Source: Neoarius graeffei
Taxonomy: Eukaryota > Chordata > Actinopteri > Siluriformes > Ariidae
Assembly: GCF_027579695.1 (NCBI RefSeq)
Contig: NC_083592.1
Coordinates: forward strand, 34,124,214 to 34,188,213
DNA: 64,000 nucleotides
Direction of reading: 5' to 3'
In this document: positions 23,996-34,178 of the stretch, piece by piece
Numbering within the stretch: position 1 is the first letter of the stretch
Layout: each line of letters begins with the position of its first letter
Program-made: the position numbers and the translations under genes
The notes under the pieces: generated by a model
The model's input: the letters and a program-made list of their open reading frames with translations, nothing else
The model's database searches: none
What the model was told of the DNA's origin: nothing

Positions 23996-25558
23996 GCCAG
24001 CAAATTTGTACAGAAAAATGTTGAAATTTCCCTTAAATGTGTAATTTTAGTTGCTGATTATTAAACATGCTGGGCTTATAGTATGTCTGAAAGGCTAATG
24101 AGAAAGGAGGCCATCTCCCTTTCAGCAGAGACCGAGTTGAAGGAGCTGCCAGTCATTAGCTAGACACTTCACAGCAACAACTGAGTGAGGTGATGGAGTG
24201 AAAGGTGTATGAGCAGCACTGCAGGGGGTCCGTCTGACCAAACAGGCCCACAAAGCGGTCCTCTCAGACCTGATCCGCCCCTCTTTTCAGGTCTGTTGAT
24301 TCTCAGTGGAGTCTGGCACACGGGGGAAATAGAAAAAAAAGCCTTGACTGATCCACTCCACAGAAGTAAAGTAGTCCCCTCACCATTACAATTTTGCTGC
24401 TGCTGTAAACGAATGTTAGTCACATTAACACGTTATATACAGTAGCTCCTTTGCAGTCAGGTGACAGTGCATTCTTTGGGTATTTGGGATAAACCAAGTA
24501 CTCACACAGGAGCTTATCTTCTTTCATTTTCATATTTTCCCACCACACACAATTTATTCCCTCCTTTCCTGTGAGAGGGACACCTGACGTACTCAGACTG
24601 GGTCTAATGTCAACAGTGCTCCGAGGTGACATTTACATCCACCCAAGACATTTAAATATGTGTGACCAAAAAAATAATCATAAAAAACATCCCAGCTGCT
24701 CCGATCCTTTTAAATCACATTATGCCTAAAAAAAAAATCATATGACATTTGATAGAAAGAGTTCGATTCTTTTAAATGGGCCAGATAGCATAATGGCATA
24801 TAAATGCCACTTGTGCGTTTCATAAAACAATGGCAAAAAAAAAAGTGAGTAGTGTATACACGGCTGAAACAGCAACGACTGTGATGTTCCATTGTCAACC
24901 TATTATATTCGATCATGATTTTCACAGTCGTGTCAGAAATATAAAGTCTTCATTCATCAAAAATAAGGGCATCATCATGATTTCAGGCATCACATAGACA
25001 CAAAGTTTGATTGAGACAAACCTCATTAGCATTATGATTTACATTACACAAGAGTAAGGCTAAGAAAGGTTTATAACCTCCCTCCCTCTCTCTCTCTCTC
25101 TCTCATGCTCATTTTAAATCATGTTTGATTAATAAAAGATGGGATGGAGTGTAATCCTGCTCAGTTTCTAAATGGTAAGAACTGCTTGTCATTAAAAATA
25201 AAGCATGGCATTCCAAACTGTGTGTGTGTGTGTGTGTTTGATTGAATATGCAAAGGCGAGACTGTAGTATTCTTTGTACTGTAAGGCTGGGGAGTTTGAA
25301 CAAAAGACATGACATCAAGAAGCGATCACATGGATATGGAGCAAAAAAAAAAAAACGTGTGAAAGTTGACTGTGTATTCCCCAACCTAGATACGTTCCTT
25401 CTAAAAATACCCACTGAAAGGAGCCTAATGAAAAGAATAGACAGCAGTGACACGCTATAAAAAATAAACTAGGAGTGAGAGACTTACAGTACATACACAG
25501 ATGGGTGACAAATTAAAGGACAAATCTGTAGCTCTGCTATGGTGTGTGTGTGTGCACG
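23995..25558. other. No recognised feature
   Basis: Non-coding by eye. It contains a (CT)n tract near 25086-25104, a short TG repeat near 25221-25237 and several A homopolymers. Confidence 0.4.
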
Positions 25559-25574
25559 CGCGCGTGCGGGGGGG

Positions 25575-25785
25575 CATTTATTTTTGCTGGCATGGTTTAG
25601 GTTTACTTGTCCCCTTAGAGAAAAGGGTTACAGAAAATCAATACAAAGTTCTTCTGACTGATTATCTTTATCCTACGATGAAACATTTCTATCGTGATAG
25701 GAGTGGACTCTTGCAGAATGACTCCGCCCCCTTCTACAGGGCACGAAGGCTCACTGAAGCATTGATGAGGATGAAATTTATATAA
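25575..25785 (+). pseudogene. Tc1-like transposase fragment
   Basis: The + strand encodes NQYKVLLTDYLYPTMKHFY followed by SGLLQNDSAPFYRARRLTE. This matches the Tc1 transposase region around the second catalytic aspartate, where a Q-D-(N/S)-A-P pattern is usual. Here the key position reads QNDSAP. The fragment has lost both terminal inverted repeats, the DNA-binding N-terminus and the last catalytic glutamate. The upstream part of the open frame (to 25501) is probably unrelated sequence. Confidence 0.7.
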
Positions 25786-26004
25786 ATTAAATGCTTTGGC
25801 CTTCACAGTAAATACTCATCCCTCCAGTATAGTTCCAGAGACTTGTAGAATCTGTGCCAAGGTGCATTAAGGCTGTTATGAAGGCTTGTGATAAACTAAC
25901 ACCTTCCTAAGATGTGACTGGAATGTTTTCAGAATGTGTCGTTTCCAAAATAAGAAGAACGACTTTCACAATTTAACTGTTAGAAATATACAGTAGATCA
26001 TCTA

Positions 26005-26164
26005 TCCATCCATCCATCCATCCATCCATTATCTGTAGCCGCTTATCCTGTCCTACAGGGTCGCAGGCAAGCTGGAGCCTATCCCAGCTGACTATGGGGA
26101 AAAAAACAGAGCAGAAATGCCCCCCAAATGAGTGCTAATTTATGGGGGAAAAAATGATCGCCCA
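26005..26164 (-). mobile_element. Truncated SINE with (GGAT)n tail, 13-bp TSD spanning a Tc1
   Basis: The (CCATC)n tail and TGTAGCCGCTTATCC core lead to GACTATGGGG, after which about 65 bp of non-SINE sequence follows. The 13-bp AGTAGATCATCTA is present at 25992-26004 and again at 27759-27771, beyond the Tc1 element. The insertion therefore once ended at about 26164, and the Tc1 jumped into the TA next to its right-hand duplication. Confidence 0.75.
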
Positions 26165-26166
26165 TA

Positions 26167-27757
26167 CAGTGGGGAAAACAAGTATTTGATCCCTTGCTGA
26201 TTTTGTTGGTTTGGCCACTAATAAAGACTCGATCAGTCTGTAATATTAATGGTAGGTGTAGTCTAACATGCTGAGACAGAATATCACAAAGAAAATCAAG
26301 AAATCGACTTTAAAGAATTTGTATTAATTTATTTGCATTTTATTGAGGAAAATAAGTATTTGAACCCTCTTGCCAAAAGGACTTAGTACTTTCTGGCAAA
26401 CCCCTTATTAGCAAGCACAGAGGTCAGACGTTTTTTGTAGTTGATGACCAGGTTTCTGCACATATTAGGAGGAATTTTGGTCCACTCTTCTTTGCAAATG
26501 ACCTCTAAATCATCAAGATTCCGTGGCTGTCGCTTGGCAACTCTGAGCTTCAGCTCTCTCCATAGATTTTCTATAGGATTCAGGTCCGGAGACTGGCTGG
26601 GCCACTCCATGACCTTGATATGTTTCTTCTTCAGCCATTCCTTGGTTGCCTTGGCTGTATGCTTTGGGTCATTATCCTGCTGGAAGACCCATCCACGACC
26701 CATTTTAAGCTTCCTGGCAGAGGGAAGTAGGTTTTCACTCAGTATTTTACGGTACATGGCTCCGTCCATCCTCCCATTGATACGGTGAAGTAGCCCTGTG
26801 CAGAAAAACACCCCCAAAGCATAATGTTACCACCTCCATGCTTGACAGTGGGGATGGTGTTCTTGGGGTCATAAGCAGCATGTCTCTCCATCCAGACACG
26901 ACGGGTTGAATTGATGCCAAAGAGCTCAATTTTGGTCTCATCTGACCATAACACCTTCTCCCAGTCACTCTCCAAGTCATTCAGATGTTCATTGGTGGCA
27001 AAGTTCAGGTGGGCCTGCACATGTGCTTTCTTAAGCAGGGGTACTTTGCGAGCACTGCAAGATGTTAGACCATTGCAGTGTAAAGTGTTACCAACTGTTT
27101 GCTTGGTGACTGTGATCCCAGCTGCTTTAAGATCATCCACTAACTCTGCCCGTGTTGTATTAGGTCTATTTCTCACCGTTCTCATGATCCTGGAAACCCG
27201 ACAAGGTGAGATCTTGTTTGGAGCCCCAGACCTAGGTCGATTGATGATCATGTTGTGAGTCTTGTACTTGTGCACAATTGCACCAACAGTTGTCACCTTA
27301 ACGCCCAGCTTCTTGCTAATGGTTTTGTAGCCCATACCGGTCTTGGGCAGGTCTACAATCTTCTCCCTTAAATCCACAGAAAGCTCTTTAGTCTTTCCCA
27401 TGTTGGAGAGTTTGGAGTCTGACAAACTGATTGATTCTGTGGCCAGGTGGCTTTTATACAAGTCATGAGTGATATCAGGTGTCTTCAATTTAGGTGACAA
27501 GGTAATTTGGAGAGTCTAACTTGTCTGTATTAACAAGAACTCTTGATGGTTACTAGGGGATCAAATAATTCTTTTTCTCAATAAAATACAAATAAACTTA
27601 TATAGATATTTAAAAGTTATTTTCTGGATTTTCTTTTTGATATTCTGTCTCCACATGTTAGAATACACCTACCATTAAAATTACAGACTGATCAAGTCTT
27701 TCTTAGTGGGTAAACCAACAAAATCAGCAAGGGATCAAATACTTGTTTTCCCCACTG
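26167..27757 (-). mobile_element. Tc1-like transposon, complete ends, one frame break
   Basis: Both ends read CAGTGGGGAAAACAAGTATT from outside inwards, flanked by TA at 26165-26166 and 27758-27759. The inverted repeats are long (roughly 200 bp, somewhat diverged). The 1591-bp length is normal for Tc1. It lies within a SINE insertion and is therefore younger than it. Confidence 0.93.
26383..27401 (-). pseudogene. Tc1 transposase with a single frameshift
   Basis: This would catalyse cut-and-paste transposition of its own element in the nucleus. The start is set at MGKTKELSVDL (27401) because Tc1 transposases begin this way; an in-frame ATG further upstream is not conserved. Order: paired-like helix-turn-helix domain (about residues 1-110, with a GRPR-like NRPRSGAP linker), then the DDE catalytic domain with [17 protein letters not shown] and NPIENLW, so all three acidic residues are present. 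The reading frame shifts once near 26800, between GCFSAQG and TGLLHR. The size and context suggest loss of about 7 nt by repeat slippage, which is inference. Total coding length of about 340 codons equals the family norm. Confidence 0.9.
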
Positions 27758-27810
27758 TAGTAGATCATCTAATAATATTCTATTCCAGACAAACACTTCC
27801 TGGCCATATA

Positions 27811-29430
27811 CAGTGGCATGCAAAAGTTTGGGCACCCTTGCTGAAAATGTCTGTTACTGTGAATAGCTAAGTGAGCAGAAGATGAACTGATTACCAAAAG
27901 GCATAAAGGTAAAGACAAGACATTTCTTTAATATTTTCCACAAGATTACATTTTTATTTCCATCATTTACAGGCATAAAATACCAAAAAATGAAAAGGAC
28001 CTGAAGCAAAAGTTTGAGCACCTGGCATGGTCAGTACTTAGTAACACCCCCTTTGGCAAGTATCACAGCTTGTAAACACTTTTTGTAGACAGCTAATAAT
28101 CTTTCAGTTCTTACCTGGGGGATTTTCACACATTCGTCCTTGCAAAAGGCTTCCAGTTCGACAAGTTTCTTGGGCTGTCTTGCATGCACTGCTCTTTTGA
28201 GATCTATCCACAGATTTTCAATGATGTTTAGGTCAGGGGACTGTGAGGGCCAGGGCAAAACCTTCAGCTTGGGCCTCTTGAGGTATTCCATTGTAGATTT
28301 TGAGGTGTGTTTTGGATCATCGTCTTATTGTAGGACCCGTCCTCTTTTTAACTTCAACTTTTTTACAGATGGTGTGATGTTTGCTTCCAGAGTTTGCTGG
28401 TATTTATTTGAATCCATGCTTCCCTCGACCAATGAAATGTGCCCTGTGCCACTGGCTGCAACACAACCCCAAAGCATGATCGATCCACACCCATGCGTCA
28501 GAGTTGGAGAGGTGTTCTTTTCCTGGAATTTGGCACCCTTTTTTCTCCAAACATACCTTTGCACATTGTGGCCAAAAAGTCCTATTTTGATTTTATCAGT
28601 CCACAGGACTTGTTTCCAAAATGCATCAGGCTTATTTAGATATTCATTTCCAAACTTCAGACACTGAATTTTGTGGCTCAGACACAGGAACGGCTTTCTT
28701 CTGATGACTCTCCCATGAAGGTCATATTTGTTCAGGTGTCGCTGCATAGTAGAACAGTGCACCACCACTCCAGGGTCTGCGAAATCTTTCTGAAGGTCTT
28801 TTGCAGTCAAACAGGGGTTTTTATTTACCTTTCTAGCAATCCAACGAGCAGTTCTTTCAGAAAGTTTTCTTCATCTTCCAGGCCTCACCTTGATCTCCAC
28901 CATTTCTGTTAACTGCCATTTCTAATAACATTACGATCTGAGGAAACAGCTACCTGAAAACACTTGGCTACGTTCTTGTAGCCTTCTCCTGCTTTGTGAG
29001 CATCAATTATTTTATTATTCAGAATGCGAGGGAGTTGCTTAGAGGAGCCCATGGCTGTTGATTTTAGGGACAAGTTTGAGGAGTCAGAGAATTTATACAG
29101 CTTTGAAATCTGCATCATCTGACCTTTCCTAATGAAGAATTTGAACAAGCCACAGCTCAATAAGCTAATTAAGGTCTGGAACCTTGGTAAAAGTTACCTG
29201 AGAACTCAAATGTATTGGGGTGCCCAAACTTTCACATGGTGTTCCTTTTCTTTTTTCACTCTCCAATTGTACAAAACAAAAATAATACACAAATATTGCA
29301 GAAAACACTGAAAAGAAATGTCTCGTCTTTACCTTTATGCCTTTTGGTGATCAGTTCATCTTCTGCTCACTTAACTATTCACAGTAACAGACATTTTCAG
29401 CAAGGGTGCCCAAACTTTTGCATGCCACTG
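27811..29430 (-). mobile_element. Second Tc1-like transposon family, complete ends
   Basis: The ends CAGTGGCATGCAAAAGTTTG are inverted at both sides, with TA at 27809-27810 and 29431-29432. The length is 1620 bp. It starts only about 50 bp from the previous Tc1 and has different termini, so it represents an independent family and insertion. Confidence 0.93.
28031..29053 (-). pseudogene. Tc1 transposase with frame breaks and a stop in the catalytic region
   Basis: The N-terminal piece begins MGSSKQLPRILNNKII (start about 29053) and ends in frame near 28909. A second frame (28810-28325) carries the end of the DNA-binding domain and VLWTDKIKIGLFGHN with the first catalytic aspartate. After GRVLQ a TAA stop replaces the residue normally preceding the DDDPKHTSK motif that holds the second aspartate. 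The last piece (28291-28031) has the SPDLNIIENLW motif with the glutamate. At least one frameshift and one nonsense change make it non-functional. Confidence 0.88.
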
Positions 29431-29432
29431 TA

Positions 29433-29647
29433 TGTACTTGGTTACATTTTGTAGGCATACAATTATTGTCCAAATTGTTCTTGAGATTAAATTACAGAGC
29501 TCACGTAAATAAGCAGAAAATAATAACTGAATGTAGAATGCATGTCAGGGTGCTGCACTTGAAGAACTTGGATTAGAGCCATCTCCAGTATCATGTCACT
29601 GTGCAGACAATAGTTTCGCTGTAGTTACTTTAGGTCTCCTGATAAGA
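29433..29647. other. No recognised feature
   Basis: Short non-coding gap between a Tc1 and an old SINE head. Confidence 0.4.
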
Positions 29648-29812
29648 TGGCATGGTGGTGCAGAGGGTAACACAGCTCCAGGGTCCATGGTTTCATCCTG
29701 AGCTCAGGTTGTTGTCTGTGCAGAGTTTCTCTGTGTCTTCTCTCTGTGTTTGCACAAGTTTCCTCTGAGCTCTCTGGTTTCCTCCAACATCCTAAAAACA
29801 AGCGTGAGTTAA
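29648..29812 (+). mobile_element. Old SINE head fragment
   Basis: GATGGCATGGTGGTGCAGAG and later GTGCAGAGTTTCTCTGTG, TTTCCTCTGAGCTCTCTGG and CCTCCAACATCCTAAAAACA follow the layout of the SINE 5' half but are strongly diverged and lack the 3' half. Confidence 0.55.
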
Positions 29813-30723
29813 AATTTTAACATGCAAAGAAGAAGCCATATATAAACAACATCCAGAAACACCACCACCTTCTCTAGGCCCAAGTTCATTTACAATAGAC
29901 ATTATATTCATCCATCCATCCATCCATTATCTGTAGCCACTTATCCTGTACAGGGTCGCAGACAAGCTGGAGCCTATCCCAGCTGACTATGGGCGAGAGG
30001 TGGGGTACACCCTGGACAAGTCACCAGGTCATTGTAGGGCTGACACATAGAGACAAACAACCATTCACACCTACGGTCAATTTACACTGCAAAAAGTAAA
30101 AATCTTAGGAAGTTTATTTGTCTATTTTCAAGTCAAAACATCTAGCCACCCTTATTATAAGACATAATTGCCCAACAAGCAAAACCTCATTTAGCTAGAA
30201 AGGCTAGTTTTTAGACAGTCCATCTTGAAAATCTTGTATAGACAAAATGTCTTGAAAAAGTCTTATTTGGAGCACCTTTGAAAATAAAACAAGTTTTTTT
30301 TAAACAAGTAAGTACATTTTGGACATTTATCAAATGTGGGTCATCTTGTTTCAAGAAAAAAAAAAGTATGCTTGTTTTGGGAATAAATGAACTTTACTAA
30401 AATCTTTGAATCTTGCCCCCAAAATGCACTGTTGCTTTGGCGTTGTGTAAGCACTGTAAGTCAAAATGCATAGACTTTATTTTATTTATTTTTTTTGGTG
30501 CCTGAGGTCCTGGGGAAGTGGAATCTTAAGAGATGTCTTAATGTTTGAATGTTGAAATGGGAAAAAAAAAAACTTGTTGCAATGCTACACGTGTGGTCAA
30601 CTTGATTCAAGATAGTCTCTGGTCTCATATCTAGAGTATTTTGCTAATTACAGGTCACAAAAGGAGAATCTTTTAAGCTAGCAATGCTTAGTTGTAGAAT
30701 TTAACAATCCTAATATTAGTATA

Positions 30724-31061
30724 GGTGGCACGGTGGTGTAGTGGTTAGCGCTGTCGCCTCACAGCAAGAAGGTCCGGGTTCGAGCCCCGTGGCCGGCGAG
30801 GGCCTTTCTGTGTGGAGTTTGCATGTTCTCCCTGTGTCCGCGTGGGTTTCCTCCGGGTGCTCCGGTTTCCCCCACAGTCCAAAGACATGCAGGTTAGGTT
30901 AACTGGTGACTCTAAAGTGAGTGTGAATGGTTGTGTCTATGTGTCAGCCCTGTGATGACCTGGCGACTTGTCCAGGGTGTACCCTGCCTTTCAGCTGGGA
31001 TAGGCTCCAGCTTGCCTGCGATCCTGTAGAACAGGATAAAGCGGCTACAGATAATGAGATG
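30724..31061 (+). mobile_element. tRNA-derived SINE (DANA/Mermaid-like), internally shortened
   Basis: Flanked by a perfect 12-bp duplication, AATATTAGTATA, at 30712-30723 and 31062-31073. It has an intact tRNA-like head but lacks the GTAGGTGTGAATGTG segment and a CGCCCGTAGT segment, giving about 338 bp instead of about 375. It lies inside the CACTGCAAAAA element. Confidence 0.92.
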
Positions 31062-31134
31062 AATATTAGTATATTTAGCTTAAATTCAGTTTTTACTGCT
31101 AAGACTTTGTCATTTTACTGTTAAGACTTTGTCA

Positions 31135-31309
31135 TCCACTTTGGCTCAGGTGGATAAGGCGCCATACCATAAATCCGGGGACCCAGGTTCGATTCTGACC
31201 TGAGGTCATTTCCCAATCCCTCCCCGTCTCTCTCCCACTTATTTCCTGTCTCTACACTGTCCTATCCAATAAAGGTGGAAAAGGCCCCAAAAAAATCTTT
31301 TAAAAAAAA
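31135..31309 (+). mobile_element. Second tRNA-derived SINE family
   Basis: The head GGCTCAGGTGGATAAGGCGC has A-box character, and the B box is GGTTCGATTCT. The body (CCCCGTCTCTCTCCC, CTGTCCTATCCAATAAAGG) is unrelated to the DANA/Mermaid-like copies. A reverse copy with a clear target duplication occurs at 49771-49919, which supports its being a genuine family. Confidence 0.75.
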
Positions 31310-31657
31310 TGGCTAAATGTAAGAAGTACGATCTTGTTATAAGAACTATTTTGATTATTTTGAGTTAATCAGATCTCGCATAATAAGTTCCCCAATCTTA
31401 TTTTGGAATTATTTCATCTAAAAAGAGGTTAGATTTTTCATCTTACTTTAAGAAATCTTACCAAGTCAAATTTGACTAGTTCCACTGGCAGATTTTTTTC
31501 ACCTGATTCAAGCAAATATGCTTTGTTTTAATCTTTTATTTCTTATTTTTGAAAGGCCATTTTTTGCAGTGTAGAGCCACTAATTAGCCTAACCTGGAAG
31601 TCTTTGGACTGTGGGGGAAACCAGAGCACCCAGCGTAAACCCACACAGACACAGGGA

Positions 31658-32043
31658 CAGACATCCCAAGTCTCCCGGAGAATTCCGGGAGTCTCCCGCA
31701 TATTGATAGTGGCTCCCTGATGCCCACAAATTGGATTATATCTCCCGGAATCTAGAGCAAGTGAGCAAGAGCGTGCACGCGAAACATTAATGTCTGCATC
31801 ACGCATATGACGGAGTGCGCAAGGGAGAGCGAGAGAGACTGCGTGTGTGCCTGTTCATGTAGCGCATGCTAGACAAAGAGCATCCTGATTGGTTTACAGA
31901 CATCCCAACCTGCAGAAACTCACCCCCCGCTGATGGGAAAAAAGTAATGCGGCATGAATTTTTTCCCATCAGCGGGGGGGGGGGTGTTGGGTTGGGTGTC
32001 ACGACACCTCCCTGAAATGAGTTTCTGCAGGTTGGGATGTCTG
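31658..32043. mobile_element. TIR element CAGACATCCCAA with nested hairpin
   Basis: The left end CAGACATCCCAA and right end TTGGGATGTCTG are inverted, with CAGGGA at 31652-31657 and 32044-32049 as an apparent 6-bp target duplication. Inside, CTCCCGG motifs pair with each other. From 31897 a second copy of the terminus starts a 26-bp arm that pairs with 32018-32043. A G-run/C-run pair extends this hairpin. Confidence 0.6.
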
Positions 32044-32229
32044 CAGGGAGACCATGCAAACTCCAAACAGAAAGGCCCTCGTCAGCCGCTGGGCTCGAAC
32101 CCAGGATTTTCTTGCTGTGAGGCAACTACTACACCACCGTGCCGCCTATCCTGTAGTCTGAGGAATTGAAATTCCTTTTAGAAATCATGGACGCTGCGTC
32201 CTCCTAAAAAGAGTCTAGGGACCATTCAT

Positions 32230-32760
32230 CTTGTTATCAGTGCACAGTTCAAAAGCCAGCATTTGTGATGGTATGAGGGTGCATTAGTGCACATGACATG
32301 GGTAGCTTGCACATCTGGGAAGGCATCATTAATGCTGAATGATGTTTCACGTTTCAGAGTAATATGCTGCCATCCAGACAAAATCTTTTTCAGGGAAGGC
32401 CTTGCTTATTTCAGCAAGACAATGCTGAACCACATTCTACTCATATTACAACTGCATGGCTCTGTAGGAAAAGAGTCCAGGTGTTAAACTGATCCGCCTG
32501 CAGTCTACTTCTGTCTCTATTTGAAAACATTTCATATATTATAAGATGAAAAATATGATAAAGGAGACCCTGAACTGTTGAGCAACTGAAATCTTATGCA
32601 GCAAGAACAGGACAACATTTCACTTTCAAAACTACAGCAATTGGTCTCCTCAGTTCCGATGTGTGTTGGTAAAAGAAGAGGTGATGCAACACAGTGGTAA
32701 ACATGCCCCGTCCCAACTTTTTTTGAAACATGTTGCTGACATCAAATTCTAAATGATATC
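32230..32760 (+). pseudogene. Tc1/mariner-type transposase relic
   Basis: Broken frames give pieces like HIWEGIINAE, LFQGRPCLFQQDNAEPH-like sequence (from GGCCTTGCTTATTTCAGCAA onwards) and ACATGCCCCGTCCCAAC near the 3' end. I recognise these as a decayed fish DD34E-type transposon. Many frameshifts and stops exist. The termini were not found with confidence. Confidence 0.55.
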
Positions 32761-33128
32761 ACAACCCAGCATTTTCAAGGTGATAATTATTTATTATTGT
32801 GCTTTTATAGTTTCACTGGTCCCTTGAATTGAATGAGTTTAGTCAAACCCTGAATACCACAAAATCAGGTAGGCTGATAAATAATGCCATCTTGCACCTA
32901 ATGTGTTCTGTGAGTACAAAGTTCGGGAATAAAATGTTCTGTTAGTCGAGATAAAATATTATTGTACACATTTAAATTCATTAAATAAATCCATACTGAG
33001 GGGATCCTTAGAATTGATTTTACAGGTAAAGGGGTTCTACACACACACTATTCTCGTTATATGCCATTTGAGCTGTCTTTCCATTATGATCATATAAGGA
33101 AGCTAATAAAGAACAAATGCACACACAT

Positions 33129-33970
33129 ACTGTAGCACAAACTGCTGAAAAAAATAATGCTTGCTAAAACAGAAAGGTGTCAGTATTAACTTTTTCAGCA
33201 GTTTGTGCTATAGTAGCTCTTCTGTGGGATTGGACCATATGGACTAGCCTTCGTGCCCCATGCGAATCATCGCACCTTGGCTGCCCACTACCCTGTCACC
33301 GGTTCACTGCTTGTCCTTCCTTAGATCACTTGTGGTAGGTACTAACCACTGCATGTTGGGAACACCCCACAAGATGTGCCATTTTGGAGATGTTCAGATC
33401 CAGCCATCACAATTTGGCCCTTGTCAAAGTTGCTCAGATCCTTACGCTTGCCCATTTTTCCTGTTTCCAACACATCAACTTCAAGAACTGACTGTTCTCT
33501 TGCTGCATAATATATCCCACCCCTTAACAGGTGCCAAGGTAACCAATGCTATTGACTTGACCTCATCTCATCTCATTATCTCTAGCCGCTTTATCCTTCT
33601 ACAGGGTCGCAGGCAAGCTGGAGCCTATCCCAGCTGACTACAGGCGAAAGGCGGGGTACACCCTGGACAAGTCGCCAGGTCATCACAGGGCTGACACATA
33701 GACACAGACAACCATTCACACTCACATTCACACCTACGGTCAATTTAGAGTCACCAGTTAACCTAACCTGCATGTCTTTGGACTGTGGGGGAAACCGGAG
33801 CACCCGGAGGAAACCCACACGGACACGGGGAGAACATGCAAACTCCACACAGAAAGGCCCTCGCCGGCCACAGGGCTCGAGCCCAGACCTTCTTGCTGTG
33901 AGGCGACAGCGCTAACCACTACACCACCGTGCTGCCCTTGACTTGACCTGTCAGTGTTTTTAATTTAATG
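33129..33970. mobile_element. Second foldback copy of the GATCAGCC-type Tc1 family
   Basis: Sense sequence from TACTGTAGCACAAACTGCTG to GAAAGGTGTCAG (about 33129-33182) is followed by the same family inverted, from TTTTTCAGCAGTTTGTGCTA through GGATTGGACCATAT to CCTGTCAGTG. The arms meet at a different point from the copy at 2185-2943, so the two inversions are not simple duplicates. A SINE interrupts the right end. Confidence 0.65.
33563..33937 (-). mobile_element. tRNA-derived SINE (DANA/Mermaid-like), full length, inverted
   Basis: Complete reverse copy flanked by a perfect 11-bp duplication, TTGACTTGACC, at 33552-33562 and 33938-33948. It interrupts the terminal region of the Tc1 foldback. 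Confidence 0.94.
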
Positions 33971-34178
33971 ATTAGACAGACAGACAGACAGATAGAATTT
34001 CCCAGGCCTCTGGTAGAGGACCTGAGCTTGAAAATGACACCTCCCACCCCCTCCCCCAGAAGTTAGTTTCAGTATACATTTCCTGAACATAATCTGTTAA
34101 GCATTTGCTTTTTTAATTAACATTTAGAGCTACTGATTGGCCTTAACCAAGCTTCAGTGTCAGGACAAGGACAGTTAA

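Larger units (their letters stand above)
30085..31571. mobile_element. DNA element with CACTGCAAAAA termini
   Basis: It begins CACTGCAAAAAGTAAAAATC and ends TTTTTTGCAGTG, an inverted terminus of at least 11 bp. Comparison with uninterrupted SINE copies shows that TA is duplicated at 30083-30084 and 31572-31573. A TA duplication points to a Tc1/mariner-like mechanism, but the terminus is not one I can assign. The interior is AT-rich with no transposase and hosts two SINEs. Confidence 0.65.
29910..32146 (-). mobile_element. SINE split into three pieces by later insertions
   Basis: One reverse SINE copy is readable in three segments: 29910-30084 (GGAT-type tail to CGGTCAATTTA), 31572-31657 (TAGAGCCACTAATTAGCC to ACAGGGA) and 32044-32146 (CAGGGAGACCATGC to the GCCGCC head). 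The breaks fall inside continuous SINE sequence, which shows two separate later insertions. It is more diverged than the full-length (GATGA)n copies. Confidence 0.85.
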
